Shown: positions 33,887-46,080 of the stretch, piece by piece | How positions within the stretch are numbered: the stretch's first letter is position 1 | How the letters are laid out: the number at the start of each line of letters is the position of its first letter | Assembly (NCBI GenBank): GCA_035235625.1 | Contig: CP141145.1 | Coordinates: forward strand, 9,610,001-9,674,000 | DNA length: 64,000 nucleotides | Source: Saururus chinensis | Taxonomy: Eukaryota; Streptophyta; Magnoliopsida; Piperales; Saururaceae | Direction of reading: 5' to 3' | The notes under the pieces: model-generated | Databases searched by the model: none | Seen by the model: the letters and a program-made list of their open reading frames with translations, nothing else | Told to the model about the DNA's origin: nothing | Program-made: the position numbers and the translations under genes

Positions 33887-36477
33887 ATCCTCCCTAGCTG
33901 AAAAGGACTCGCCTCCGGAGAGTCAGAGGCAAGGTACTGCTCAAGAAGTTTTGGATTAAGGCGTCAAAACTCATCCTATGATAGCCATGTTGCGTCAGTG
34001 TATGACCTACCAACCCAACAAACAAGAAAGTGTTGACAACCACTATCAGTAGAAGTAGCAATCTCATGATCAAGGACGGTATCAATACGATCAAGAGGCA
34101 AATGCATAGGCGGGGGATAAGCAAGGCATGGGAGGCTGAATGGGTCGGAAGCGAATAGTGGAAGGAAATGGTGGAGGGGTAAAAGTGCCACGGTAAGGGA
34201 ATAGGTCCTCAATATTGAAGGTGGATCTGATCGGAAGGTCAGATGGCAAATCAAGGGAATAAGCATTGGGTCCACATGAACCATCATATAATAACCTTCA
34301 TTAAATTCAAGCTTCCTACAATGCATATCAGTAGCAAGTTTATAATTGGTATTAGTCATTGCAAGTTTACACCAGATATCAACATGCAATTCACGAATAT
34401 CATGAGCAAAAGAATCAGATAAGGCAAAAGGACAGCCATCAATGGGTAAAGGAATTTGGCCAAGAGGCTAGCGAGGAGGGATACCATAAACAATCTCAAA
34501 AGGACTTTTTCCAGTAGAGTGACTGACATAACTATTGTAAGCAAAATCAGCTGTAGGTAATACGAATCCCAAAGCCATCCAGAATGCTCCCCCACTATAC
34601 ATCTAAGTAAATTTTTCAGACTCTGATTGACCATTTTAGTTTGCCCATCCATTTGAAGATGAAAGGCTGAGGAGTATTTTAACTGGGTCCCAAACAATTT
34701 GCAAAGAGTTTTCCAAAAATAACTAACGGACTTAATATCTCTATCAGTCACAATAGAATTGGGTAACCCATGGAGGTGTACAACCTCACAAAAGACAAGC
34801 TTAGCCACATGGGACGCATCAACAATTTTGGTACAAGGAAGAAAGTGCACCATCTTGGAGAACCTATCAACAACCACTAAAATGGAATCATGTCTGCACG
34901 GGATTTTAGGTAAACCAAGGATAAAATCCATACTAAGGTCATGCCAAGGGGTGTGTGGGATAGGCAACGGGGTGTACAACCCAGTATTTTGTTTTCTAGC
35001 CTCAGCTAGTTGGCATGTACGACATTGGGAGACAATCCGGGCAACATCAGCCTTCAAGGAAGGCCAATAAAATCGATCCTCCACTAGAGCCGTTGTCTTG
35101 TCTTTTGCCAAAGTGACCTGCCAGACCCCCAACATGCAATTCCCAAAGAAAAAAGTTTCGAACTAAGGAACAGGGAATGCACAATTGAGAGCCACGAAAA
35201 AGGTAGCCACATGGATGATAAATTCCATATGGTCACGGTAGTTACCAACTAGAGTCTCCTCAAAGAGAGTACCAAAGTCGGGACAAGAGGGGTATATTCA
35301 TCTTTAAATCGTTCAAAGCCAACCACGTGCGTTTGCATAGATTGCAATACCACAACTATCTGACTCAAAGCATTGGTGGGTATGTTTTCTGTAAGGACTC
35401 TCATTTCTAAACCGGTTTTCGTTTCATTTTAATAGTTGGTTATTGCTTAGTTAACTCATTTTCTTATTAATTCGGTCGTTTCAAAAATAAATGATGTTTC
35501 TGATAGTTTTAATCAAAATAAACCTTACAATTATAGGTTTTAAGTGATTTTGAGTCAAATCTGAATTTTTGGGATTTTTTTGATTTTCACTAATTTTCCA
35601 AAAATTAGGGTTTGGCGGGACCCCCTATGGGCCCCACCATTGAAATTTGGGTTTTTGGACAAAATTAACCCAGACATCAACACAAGCCTTCACCAAAAAT
35701 TTTCATAATTTTCCCAGGTTTAATTAGTGCTCAAATAGCCAAATTACCCATTTTTAGCCTACTTTTCTATTCATACCCCACTAATTATCTACACACCCCA
35801 AACCCTACTATAAATAGAATGACTTGAACTATTTCCATTTTGGGAATAGGCTGAGAAAGGGAGATTAGACCTAATTCCCCAATTAGGCCCGGATTAGAAG
35901 GAGTTTAAGGTAAGTCTCTTCTAATTAAGCCCTAAGTTCTAGATTTTCTCTTAATCCCTTTTAGATCTATCATTTCTCCTTTATTTTAATTCGTTTTTAA
36001 ACATCAAAACTACTGATTTGCATCTTTACTTCAAACTCTAGATCTAAAAATCCGATTTTTATGTTCAACAAGCCCTAGATCTAAGTTTTTCATTAGGGTT
36101 TTCTCTGTTAAATCGGTTTTAATAGAGTTTAATTTAAACTTTATGTCTTTGTAAGGTTTTCAAGAAGGGTGACCATCAAATCCAAGCCTAATCAAGGGAA
36201 AAGGTAATGGACTTTCGAAATTTCAGTTTTCCTATGGTAAAGCTCTTGATTCATGGTTTATTTTGAGTGGATTTACTTGATTTAGTGCTTTAATGACATG
36301 ATTAGTAAATGGTAATCTTTAATCCCGATTTCATAGGGTTTTATCTTGTTATGATGTGAATTAGCTTTCTGGAAGTTATGGTGGAATTTTAATGGCATTT
36401 AGGTTGTTAGATGGTGATTTTAAGTTTTATTAATGGTGTCTCGGTTTGAAATTTTGAAATGGAGAAGAAAGTTGATC

Positions 36478-36660
36478 TGCCTTGTTGGCGTTCGAATGGC
36501 CCTCCTGGGCATTTGAACGGCAACACTGTCAGTTTGACAGATTTTCCGTTTAGCCGATCAAACTGCCCTTCTGGGCGTTCGAACGGCAACACTGTTAGTT
36601 CCACAGATTTCACGTTTAGCCGATCGAACGGCCCTACTGGTCGTTCGAACGGCACACAAT
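36478..36660 (+). repeat. 66-bp repeat with palindromic CGTTCGAACG cores
   Basis: GGGC..TTCGAACGGCAACACTG recurs at 36507 and 36573 (66 bp apart), with further GTTCGAACGGC and GATCGAACGGCC motifs to 36652. Confidence 0.85.
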
Positions 36661-37824
36661 AGATTTTTGTTATTATTTGCATGATGTTTATTTCGGCAAT
36701 TCTACTTTGATATATCATTTTCATATGAATGTGGAGTGTTTTGAGCTATAGTATGCCACTGGAATGGTATACCATTGAGATTATGAAGTTGTGGTATATA
36801 TTTAGTGTTATGTGGAATGACTTGAGGTTGGTTATATGATGTTGGAATTACCATCTTGAAGTTATGAATGGTTGATTCTTTATGGTTAGGTATATTTTCA
36901 ATTGAGCTACAACATACTAATGGGCTGACATGTCATGTTAGGATGTGGTTAATTGATGTGTGAATGTTAGTGAATGCCATAGCTCAAGGATGAAGTGAAT
37001 GATCTTATATGTGTTTAGCTTGTGGTTAAGCTTTGATTTGAGTTATGATTTTAATGATTCTTCACCCTACAAGCATGTTGATATGCATTGAGGGAAATGT
37101 TTCTATTATGAACACACACACACATGTGGGATTTAATGATGATGATGAGCATTGATATCATGATTATGAATGGTGCATAAGGGGCTGATGAGAACACTTA
37201 TCATGAAATAAGATTCATGTATGCCTTGCCCACGTATGAACCATGCTGCATACATCATGAAAATGGATTTCCAATTGAGGCTTTATCGAGATTAATCGAA
37301 TGTGATCAATTGGATGCAATGTGGTGAAATGGCGTGCCGGATTAATCGGTCGTGGCTTAATCAAAACTTGATTGGTCCGAAAGGACATGTTTTGATTTGA
37401 GTTCCTTCGTGGAACATGTGCACTCCCCGGGTTGAGTCTAGTTAAGTGGAATTATATGGGGGACGAGTTACGTACTTGTCTTTCGATTTGAGATTATTAT
37501 TGTCTTCTGGATCCTGAGAATCCAGCATGGTATGCTCTTTGCACCAGCTACTATGTGTTTGTGGGTTTCCTATTTAGGAACTTGGGCTCTTCCCCATCGC
37601 AGGAGCTGTCCCAAAACAAACACCCCTGCTCTAGGTTCTCTTCGTGAGAATGTGACATCCTTGGCCAGGATCGTCTGGGGCGAGCAGCAATTAGGGATTG
37701 ACAACCCCGAACTTCTTAAATTCTTACGTAGAATTTGGACCATGACACGCCTACGTGGCCTTATCTGTGTTCCCGTCTTCGTGACACTATTTGTGATTAC
37801 TCCTTGATGGAGGCATGACTTGAT

Positions 37825-38020
37825 ATGTATGTTGGAGATACATCATATGATGTGATGCATGACTTGATATGTATGTTAGAGATACATCTCATCCAGGTTG
37901 ATATGATGTGATGCATGATTAAATATGTATGTTAGAGATACATCTCATGCAGGTTGATATGATGTTGAAGCATGATGTGATATGTATGTTAGAGATACAT
38001 TTCATGCAGGTTGATATGAT
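37825..38020 (+). repeat. ~57-bp minisatellite, four units, in the solo LTR
   Basis: TATGTATGTTAGAGATACAT recurs near 37826, 37868, 37926 and 37981, most copies followed by CTCATGCAGGTTGATATGAT. Confidence 0.85.
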
Positions 38021-39014
38021 GTGAATGACACTATGTGGATTATACACTATGATGCAAGTTTAGGTGATGTTTATGTGAGATCAGGAAATGATACATCTTG
38101 TCAATTCTTGCTTTGATTAGTTATATTGCTATGCCATCGTATTTCCGATGATGATAGTATATTAGAAAACCATTGCTGAGTTTATTAAACTCACCACTCT
38201 TTATTGTGTTTTGCTTTGGGGCTGCGTGGCATGACACGCAGATGGACAGGATCTCCTCTTTGAGGAAAGATCGGAGACGACTTGGGAGTAATCGTGGAGT
38301 CCTCTTATGTGACTTATTTTCCTTAGTTTATGCTTTATGTTTAGAACCTTTGTGTATGGTTCTCATTTTGATTTATGCTACTTTATACACTTGTGTTGTT
38401 TAAGACCCATTTTGGAGCCTAGAGTGGGCTATGGTTAAACTAAGCATGTGGGTTTGAGACTTTTGTTTATCTTGAGTTAATGTAACTTTCTTTCTTTTCT
38501 ACTTATTTACTCTTGCTCAAAGTGGTGTGCATACTCCGTAATTCTGTTAGATCGCCCGTAATTAGGGTTAAGTCTTCCACTAAACCGTATTTCAATTTCC
38601 CTTGTCACCCCCGTGCGCTTGACCGGCCCCTGGACCGGGTTCAGCTCACGTCGGGCAGTGCCGGGGCGTGACATTTTCAATACCAGCATGATTATGGAGG
38701 ACAAGTTGTACTCCTAAAGGAATGACACCCACTGAGCATGTTTGTCACTCAGCTTACGTTGAAATTGGAGGTACCAGAGGGACTGATGGTTAGAATACAA
38801 GATGAACTGCCAGGGCAACAGGTAATACCTCCAATGGTGCAAAGCCTGCACAACAGCATATAATTCCTTTTCATATGTAAATAACTTTGTCTGACATAAT
38901 TGAGTTTTTTGTTGAAGTACGCAACAGGATGGCCTTTTTGACTCAAGACACCCATCACAAGCGACCTAAAAAACTTTTGATAAATCAGGATGACGTAACA
39001 TAGGAGCTTGAGTT

Positions 39015-39280
39015 TGATGTAGATCGATGGTCTACATAGGCTTAATTAAAAATAAAAAGATAACTAAAAATAACTGCAAATAAAATTAAAGCAAACTAAC
39101 TTTTTGATTTTCTCATTCTCCATCAAATGGGCTAAAACATATAATTTATAGAAAAATAAACTACTAATCCTACTAGCAAAAGGTAAACAAGACTAATCCT
39201 AACCAAAGTGGGAAATAGGCTAATCTAGGAAGATAAAATCAGTAAGGTACTAAAATCCTAGTCTAATTAGGAATATAACA
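39015..39280 (-). repeat. LTR of a second Ty3/gypsy element
   Basis: Minus strand: starts TGTTATATTCC and ends CGATCTACATCA (about 266 bp). It is preceded, at 39281-39345, by a short pol tail (CTTGAGGACAAGGC, the LEDKA end common in gypsy pol) and a purine-rich stretch. This gypsy fragment is then cut by CACTA-like sequence. Confidence 0.6.
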
Positions 39281-39355
39281 TTCCACCACAACTTCCGCAT
39301 CGCCTTGTCCTCAAGGCGAATACTTTTCCAAGGCTTGAAACATGGGATGAATAGT

Positions 39356-39404
39356 CACTAGCGACGCTTATAAGCGTCGCTAATAGTCTTTTTTGTTGTA
39401 GTTG
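39356..39404. mobile_element. CACTA-like terminal fragment with a 24-bp palindrome
   Basis: Begins CACTA, contains a perfect 24-bp palindrome at 39359-39382 (arm TAGCGACGCTTA), and ends TTTTTTGTTGTAG, which is the CTACAACAAAAAA form of plant CACTA ends. It is probably a deletion product or solo end. Confidence 0.5.
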
Positions 39405-39605
39405 TTCGTCCACTACCCCCATTACTGCATCCCCTATTTCTTCCTCTTCATCTCCCATGATTCCAATCAAGATGCTTACACAAGCTAAAATGGATGCCCG
39501 CCAAAAAAAGGGATTATGCTACAATTGTGATGAGAAATATACTCCTGGACATAAATGCAAGTCTCTTCATATGTACGTTGTTGATGCCCCAACTGGACCC
39601 ATAGC
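39405..39605 (+). mobile_element. Ty3/gypsy gag fragment (zinc knuckle)
   Basis: A plus-strand reading contains AKMDARQKKGLCYNCDEKY followed by TPGHKC, the CCHC knuckle of gypsy gag. It is flanked on both sides by GCGACGC-type repeats. A fossil piece. Confidence 0.75.
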
Positions 39606-40165
39606 CAATACAAAGCATCGCTAAATACGTCGCTAAAACATGAGTCGCTATTGCTCATTAGCAACGCTTACGTAAAGCATCGCTAATAGTGCACATTAAT
39701 GACATTTATCCATACGTCACTATTTATTTTAGTATTAGCGAAGCAAAATAAAGCGTCACTAAAAGTAAATTATTAACAACGCGTAAAGCTTAAGCGTCGC
39801 TAATAATAAATTATTAACGACGCTTTACTAAACGTCGCTGGTATAAAAAAATATTTTAAAAAAAATAACAACTTATTAGTGATGCATAGATATAGGTGTC
39901 GCTAATAATTGATTATTAGCGACCTTTTTTATGCGATGCTAATAAAAAAAAATTAAAAAATAATTTTGAAAGTGTTGTTAATGAAAAACATATTTTAAAA
40001 AAAATTTGTGTATTAGTGACGCTTTTTGAAGCGACACTAATACTTCATAATTTTTTTTAAAAAAATAAAAAAGCCTTTAGCAACGCTTTTATAAACAATA
40101 AAAAAGCCTTTAGCGACACTTTTATAAGTGTTGCTAAAAACTTTAGAAAAATTAAAAAAATAAAA
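39606..40165. repeat. GCGACGC/GCGTCGC subterminal repeat array (CACTA-like)
   Basis: At least fifteen degenerate copies of TTAGCGACGCTT and AAGCGTCGCTAA in both orientations in AT-rich spacer. This is the usual look of CACTA (En/Spm) subterminal regions, where the transposase binds. No transposase is present. Confidence 0.65.
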
Positions 40166-40690
40166 TCCTGCGGTAGGCGGGATGATTTGAGCGGCACCGA
40201 CGGAAGTGCTGAATCCGGCGCCAATGGGAGGTTGGGGCACGGGGGGGGTGTGGTGACCGGGGAGATGCAAGGGGGACCCGAGGAGAGAGAGGAGGTGGGG
40301 TGGGTGGCCAGATTTTGGTGGGGAGCCAGAATCCAAACCCCCCTCTCCCTGGGCCTCCGCTCCCTCCCACCCCCATCCTCCGTTGAGGGCAAGGGCGGGG
40401 GGTGAGCGGGAGGGAGAGAGAAGAAGAGGGGGGGGGGGGGGAGTGGGAGGGAGAGGGGTAGCGGGCTGCCCCCCTCCTTCCCCTCCTCTAGAAAACAGAG
40501 GAGGGGAAGGAGGTGGGCGGACCCGGGGAGAGAAGGCAGGATTTTGGGTCCTTGCCGAAATCACCCCCCCCTCTAAAACAGAGAAGGGGAAGCAGGGGGC
40601 AAGGGAGCGGACCTAGGGAGAGAGGGGGGGGGGAGGAGGGAGGCCGGGGAGAGGGGGCCCTCCGGTCGCTCTTCTCTTTCCCCCCCAGGT
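40166..40690. other. Very GC-rich, purine/pyrimidine-skewed block
   Basis: G-runs (for example about 40430-40441 and 40625-40634) and GGGGAGG-like units, unlike the AT-rich surroundings. Open frames here are low-complexity Pro/Gly/Arg and appear on both strands, so I do not call a gene. It may belong to the adjacent CACTA-like element. Confidence 0.5.
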
Positions 40691-41660
40691 TCACAGTCTA
40701 GATCGCGGCGTCTTCCTTCTTCGGACGACAAATGTTGTTCCTCTGGGCCAGTTCATCGTATTACAACACCGGGTTCTCATTATCTTCCGAACTGGGTTGA
40801 TTATATGGGTCCAACCATTCCTCCTATTGTACAGTCTGATCTATGTGCTCTTCCCTCTTCAGTTCCTTCAATTCAGGATGGATATTCTCATACCCTACCA
40901 GTTCGACCTAGGGCTAATATTATGGATAATCCTCTCTTTGAGCACCAGTATGCCCCGGTGGCCCCACATGCGCCTTCTCTCGTACACACGGATTAGCTAC
41001 CACATCCTCCCTTGTACACTCAGGGGCCCTCTCATCCAGCACTAATTCCTACTCCACTTATTGATCACCTCGACGATGGAGACACTTTTACTGAGGAGCC
41101 GGATTACTGTGACCATATAGGTTACCCTTGCGGTCGTAATTGTGGCTGCATCAAGTAGCCCATTGGAGCTGCTCGTCCTAACCAGAATCCTGCTATTCAG
41201 GCTCAGCCGATTCATGTCACTTTTCCAGTCTTCAAGGGTGACGATCCAGATGAATGGGTTTCTCGGGTGAAGCGTTTCTTTCACTTCCATCACACTCCGG
41301 TTCACGAACAATGCGAATTAGCCTCATTTCATATGGATGGTCATGCTATGCATTGGGTCGCGTTGGGTCGACCAGTTCCTTCCTCAACACCCGGATGCTA
41401 CTTGGCCTGAATTTGAGCATGCTCTTTTCCTCCGTTTTGGCCAGAATCCTTATTATAATTTTAACAGTTTGTTGCCTCAGGTTCGCCAACAAGGTTTTGT
41501 CCACCTGCTTCTTGACTTGATTCATTTACCCGTTGATGGCCGTCCTTCAACCTTAGCTGATTCTTTTGTTCATGATACCTTAGGTCATATGATCATGCAT
41601 AAACATGAGCTCATGTTAACTTCTTATAAAAATTGTAGCAGATTGAAAGTTAGAATTTAA
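40691..41660 (+). mobile_element. Ty3/gypsy gag fragment (N-terminal half)
   Basis: Plus-strand readings include VTFPVFKGDDPDEWVSRVKR, then FFHFHHTPVHEQCELASFHM near 41215-41340, the retrotransposon gag core. It is broken in a few places. The zinc-knuckle piece at 39484-39600 lies upstream rather than downstream, so the two are not in natural order. Confidence 0.8.
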
Positions 41661-43190
41661 GTGTAACTAAAGTGTAATAGGCTCTTGAAGTGCATCCGCT
41701 GGTTGTAACGATTGTGGGTATTTCAGTAACTAAAGAAGGATTTGTGTTCCCCTTCCATGTGGCTTGAGCCAACATGAGACAAACAGATTCATGCCAGATC
41801 TTAATATAACATAGAACTATTTGGTTATTTTTATTGGAACTATTTGGCTACTACGTTGACTGTACGGGCAACAGCGGGGGGTACTACTGTCAGAAGATTT
41901 CTTTCGCGAAAAGCCAAAAAGCAGTTTCGGCACTTTCTGAAATGAGAATCAGGAAATGGATATTCCTGATGATACGCAGCCAGCAGTGGGCCCCCTCACA
42001 AAGAGTGTATTCAAAATTGGAGCACGAACAATTTCGTATCCAAAGGAGAAGTTTTTCCTTCTTTTAAACCTATTTCTTTTAATTTTTCCAAAGATGCTAA
42101 TTCCCAGATTTTTGATTAATTAATTTTTATGTCAGATGGCGAGTTGCCGCAACAAACCACCTTAGAGTGTCTTTACACATTGAAATTATTTTCCTGAACG
42201 GCTCTACAACTAATATCCGTAACTTTATTACTTGAGATTCTTAACTTTGTACATACAAGTAAATTAAGAAGATGTTTATCTTTTACATAGTATACTAAGG
42301 TTGTGTTTGCGTTATGGCCCATGTAACATTGTCACAAGTACTTGTCTTGGACGGTGGACAGGCTAGCCGCCAATAAAAATGGGAGCTGAATATATTATTG
42401 TAAGTGTGGAGAAACATCTGTCCCACTAAGCAACTTTCATTTAATCTAGTCATAAAGTGCTTCATGAACACCATGATTGGTGACTGGAGAGAATAAAATG
42501 TTAGTAAAGTTTGGTTTTATCTTAACAACCGAATGTCCTACCAATGGAGCACATATGCGCTCCACTATCCAAGATTAAAATAAAGGAATCACGGATACAC
42601 TCACAATTTTTTTTATTCTACATAACTAAGACTTCAACTTAATGTCATCCACAGTCGTACTAAATTTCAATAACTAAAATATGTCTAAATTAAATAATTT
42701 TATAAAAATATAATAAAATAATAGTAAAATATGAGCTACGCTGAGGCCAAAGATGCCCACATATGTCGAAACTCCTTTGCCAGCACTAAGCTCCAACGTG
42801 TTGTAATATCTCGACTCAAAAACTTACCAGAATTAGGGGGTTCAAAAAATAAAATTAGATTAAATTATTTTTTTCTAATAAAAACTCATAACGAGGCCAA
42901 TTAGGAGCGGTAGATTTTGTGTACGAGAGTCGTAACATTCCTTTATGTACTATGTAGCTTTTATGCTTTGTTGTACATAGGTCAGAATAAACCTAATTTT
43001 ATAATTAATTTAGATTGGGATAATGTTGTTTTGCTGTTAGTTTTCTACGTACGTATTGAATAACATCTATGATATTATTCTAATACGATTGGATCTTAAC
43101 GTAGTTATGCCTAACGGCTAATACATGAATCTGACATTTTAAAATTATATACGTTAAAATATGCATATCCTTATATCTGAATAAATCCTT
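41661..43190. other. Intergenic DNA, no gene recognised
   Basis: AT-rich, with no domain or terminal repeats recognised. Confidence 0.4.
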
Positions 43191-43199
43191 CGGGGTTAG

Positions 43200-43445
43200 A
43201 TGGAAATCTCATAAATCATCAGAGTCAAACGGAAGCCAATAAATTAGCAGAATCACACATCCCACTCTATCACATAGCGGAGCAAAACACACAAAAGAGC
43301 AAATTAGATCATATCAGATCCCATTAGATCATATAAGATTTCCTCTGCCTATAACAGATCATATTGGAGCAGATCAGATCAAAATAAAACATATTAAAGC
43401 AAATCGAATCACAACATATCAAAATCCATCAAATCACATATATTA
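43200..43445. repeat. Degenerate AGATCATAT-type tandem repeat
   Basis: Irregular short units around AGATCATATCAGATC and AAATCACAT repeat across about 240 bp. Confidence 0.6.
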
Positions 43446-43589
43446 ATTAGTATATTAATATTACTAATTAAGATGTGCATGCATATAAGTCATATTAAAT
43501 CGAAAGTTTGGAAACACTTACTCCCATGTAGTTCCGGAAGTAGCGACATTCGAAGTTGCTCGTTTCCACAAGACACCCTTCCTTTTAGG

Positions 43590-44090
43590 TCTAGAGATGG
43601 CGGACATAACCTCGTCTAGCTCCGGAACATTTTTCTCATTGCATCTGAAGGCAGCAGACATCACCTGTCTTTAACCCAAGACGTTTCTCTTTTTGAAGCC
43701 AGAAAGAGCCAGACATAACCTCCCCTTAACTCATGCCACTTTACACTTCCTGCACTTGTAAATGGCGAGCATAATCTCCCCTACCCAGAGACACTTATCT
43801 TTCTACGCACCCGTGGTGACGGATAGACCTTCCCATTACCCAGAGACTCTTGCCTCTTTTTGTGCTCGTAAGCTGCGAAAAGAACCTTCCCTTAACCTGA
43901 AAATGTTCCTCTCACTGTGTGGCCCTTTGATGGAGGACAATGCCTCCCCTACTCTGCACCACTTCTCATGTTGTGGCTCGATGATGGAGGACGAAGCGTC
44001 CTCTTGCTCAGGGTCACTTCTCTCTCTTCAGGGCTCAAGGGCGACAGGGAAAGCCTCCTCTTTCCCTAAGATATTTCCCCCTTATGTAAT
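43590..44090 (+). repeat. ~57-bp degenerate minisatellite, about nine units
   Basis: Units of the type (GATGGCGGACATAACCTC)(CCCTTAACCC)(AGACACTTCTCTTT) recur roughly every 51-60 bp. Because the unit is close to 19 codons, a 127-codon plus-strand frame (43762-44145) stays open. I treat that frame as a by-product of the array, not a gene. Confidence 0.7.
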
Positions 44091-44145
44091 CACCAAATCA
44101 AGGAATGAAAATTTACATTGCGTAGAACACCCTTGCATTAGCTAA

Positions 44146-46080
44146 TAATGTCTATTGAACGGACCAAAACAGACTCATAACGAACCAAAAAACTCACTTG
44201 GAAGATTTGACAAAAATATGAATTTATAGGAGAAACCTGCGAGTGGATGGAGAGATGCATGCATGTGCACAATGTGGTACCGCAGCTGGCATGTGCATGA
44301 TGCGCATGTCAGCGCACCATGCATAGAGCACGCGGCAACACCCCGCATCGTGCGGGTCCACGCTAGTCTGCTGCGTGTCCCACCACATGTCGCGCAAACT
44401 CAGTTTTGTGTGACACATCGCAGCTCTTACGCCATGGCCCACGCGGCGGCGTGTCTCCGCCTTCTGGCATCATTGTGACGTCACTAGTTTTGTCCTTTTC
44501 TCAATTTTTTTATTGAAAAACTAACCCAACTTCAAAATGCGATATCCTCTTACCCTGAAGTCGGAATTGCGCGTTGTTGCTACTGATGGACTCATATCAA
44601 CAAGCCCTTCAAAACTAGATGACACATGGGTGGGTTCTCCTTCACTTTTTGCAGTGGATCCCGCCCATATGAAACGCTTCCTGAGGTCAAAATGTTCGTT
44701 CTTGACCTCTGGTACATTTGTTCTTCGATTCTTTACGCTCATTACTTGAAGCTCTAACTAAAATTGGGGATTCCATCACTTGAAACTCCTTAAAACTCAA
44801 CTATAAATTATATAATTACCACTAACCCCTCAGGTTAGGCGTAATTGGAAAACAGGTTACACAAGTGTTGCCATAGCTCTCTCGTTATGGAGATGTCATC
44901 ATTTTAGCTCCACCACTAGTTCTTCACATTTGCTTGCCACCTTTGAAACTCTACTGCAACTACCTACCATAGGCATTAGTTGCTACTGCTGTTTCTCTGC
45001 TGCCATTGGACCTCCGTTGTCGCCTGAGATCTACTGTAGCTTCACAACTGGAGCTCTACCATCACCATTGCCATCACCCATGAGAATTAAGTTCCAACAC
45101 AACATGACCATTCTTTACTGCATGATCATGTTTTACTAGTGTACAACATGATCAAGTTGTGTTCAATAGAGCATGATTTTTGAAAAATGGTGTCATCCAC
45201 TAGCTAGCACGATCACTAAGGCATGCTACCTATGGCGTGGCCAAATCTAGCTGTTCAAGGCCTAGCCACATTGGCCAAATCGAGTCGGGCATGTCCACAA
45301 TCTGATTGGATTTGGCTGGGCCATGGCCTATTCTGGATAGTTGTGGCCTAGATGGTTACAACCACAACTTCGCCTAATTTGGAGAGGTCGTGGCCTCGAT
45401 AGATCGGGCTTGGCAGTGTGGGCTAGGGCCTGGCCACAACTATAACCAATTTTGGCTAGGCTAGCTACTCCTACAAATGAGCCTAGGAAGACTTGGACTC
45501 TTAGGGTGTGGCCAAGTCGGGCATGGTGGGGCCTCACCTTGGCTATGTCTGACTCACCATGACCACGACCTTAGTGGAACTGGCATATTTGCCTAGTCGT
45601 GACTACATTGGCCACGGCCAGGTGATCCTACTAGTTGCCGAGAAGAAGAGAAAGTGGTGACCGGGAGGAGTTAGCATCCATAGTAGTCAAAGGGCCAAAC
45701 AACATTGAAGGGAACAATTTTAGTAGTGGCAACATCAGTTCTAGTGGTCAGAGGCAGCAAGCAACCATATGGAGGAGGTGGGGAAGGTGAAGGAAGGGAC
45801 ACAACTTTATATAGGTAGGATTAGTTTAGGGATTTTGAGAAAAAGGGTGATTCTATTTGAATTTTCAAAAATTATTAAAACAATGTTTTGAAAGGAAATT
45901 TTGACCTAGTTTTCTGCAATTGTTTTGCTAGACAATACTCTATATGCAATTTTCTCTAAAATAATACAACAACAAAGAGAGAGAGAGAGTGCACAACTAT
46001 ATGTGATACCAATGTAGTTCTCTTCCAACTGTTTTGTCATTGTACATGTATATATGTTTTAGTTATTTCTCAACTAAAAG
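44146..46080. other. Intergenic DNA with a CTAGGCCA-rich stretch
   Basis: 45220-45620 is made of irregular GGCCA/TGGCC/CTAGGC-type words, a degenerate short-repeat patch. A GA run lies at 45976-45988. No gene recognised. Confidence 0.4.

Larger units (their letters stand above)
35390..38673 (+). mobile_element. Solo LTR, 3.28 kb, Ty3/gypsy type
   Basis: Starts TGTAAGGACTC, ends GGGGCGTGACA, and is flanked by the 5-bp duplication TTTTC (35385-35389 and 38674-38678). It lies in the pol region of the chromovirus. No internal coding region. A related LTR end is at 1-263. Internal minisatellites are at 36478-36660 and 37825-38020. Confidence 0.9.
33550..39014 (-). mobile_element. Broken Ty3/gypsy chromovirus, interrupted by a solo LTR
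   Basis: On the minus strand: the RT end and RNase H at about 39010-38680 (GHPVAYFNKKL), integrase at about 35389-34380 (RFYWPSLKADV, DFILGLP, VVVDRFSKMVHFLP, HLHGLPNSIVTDRD), then a chromodomain at about 34080-33950 (FLVCWVGRS, DATWLS), then a polypurine tract and a 3' LTR from 33886 to about 33550. RT before integrase plus a chromodomain defines a chromovirus. The 5' part is missing. It is a fossil with several breaks. A 3.3-kb LTR (35390-38673) of another family sits between RNase H and integrase. Confidence 0.88.

Noticed and set aside
34759-35070. 103-codon plus-strand frame
   Set aside because: Antisense shadow of the chromovirus integrase.
40037-40701. Pro/Gly/Arg-rich frames up to 175 codons
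   Set aside because: Low-complexity products of a GC-rich block and of CACTA-like repeats, present on both strands.
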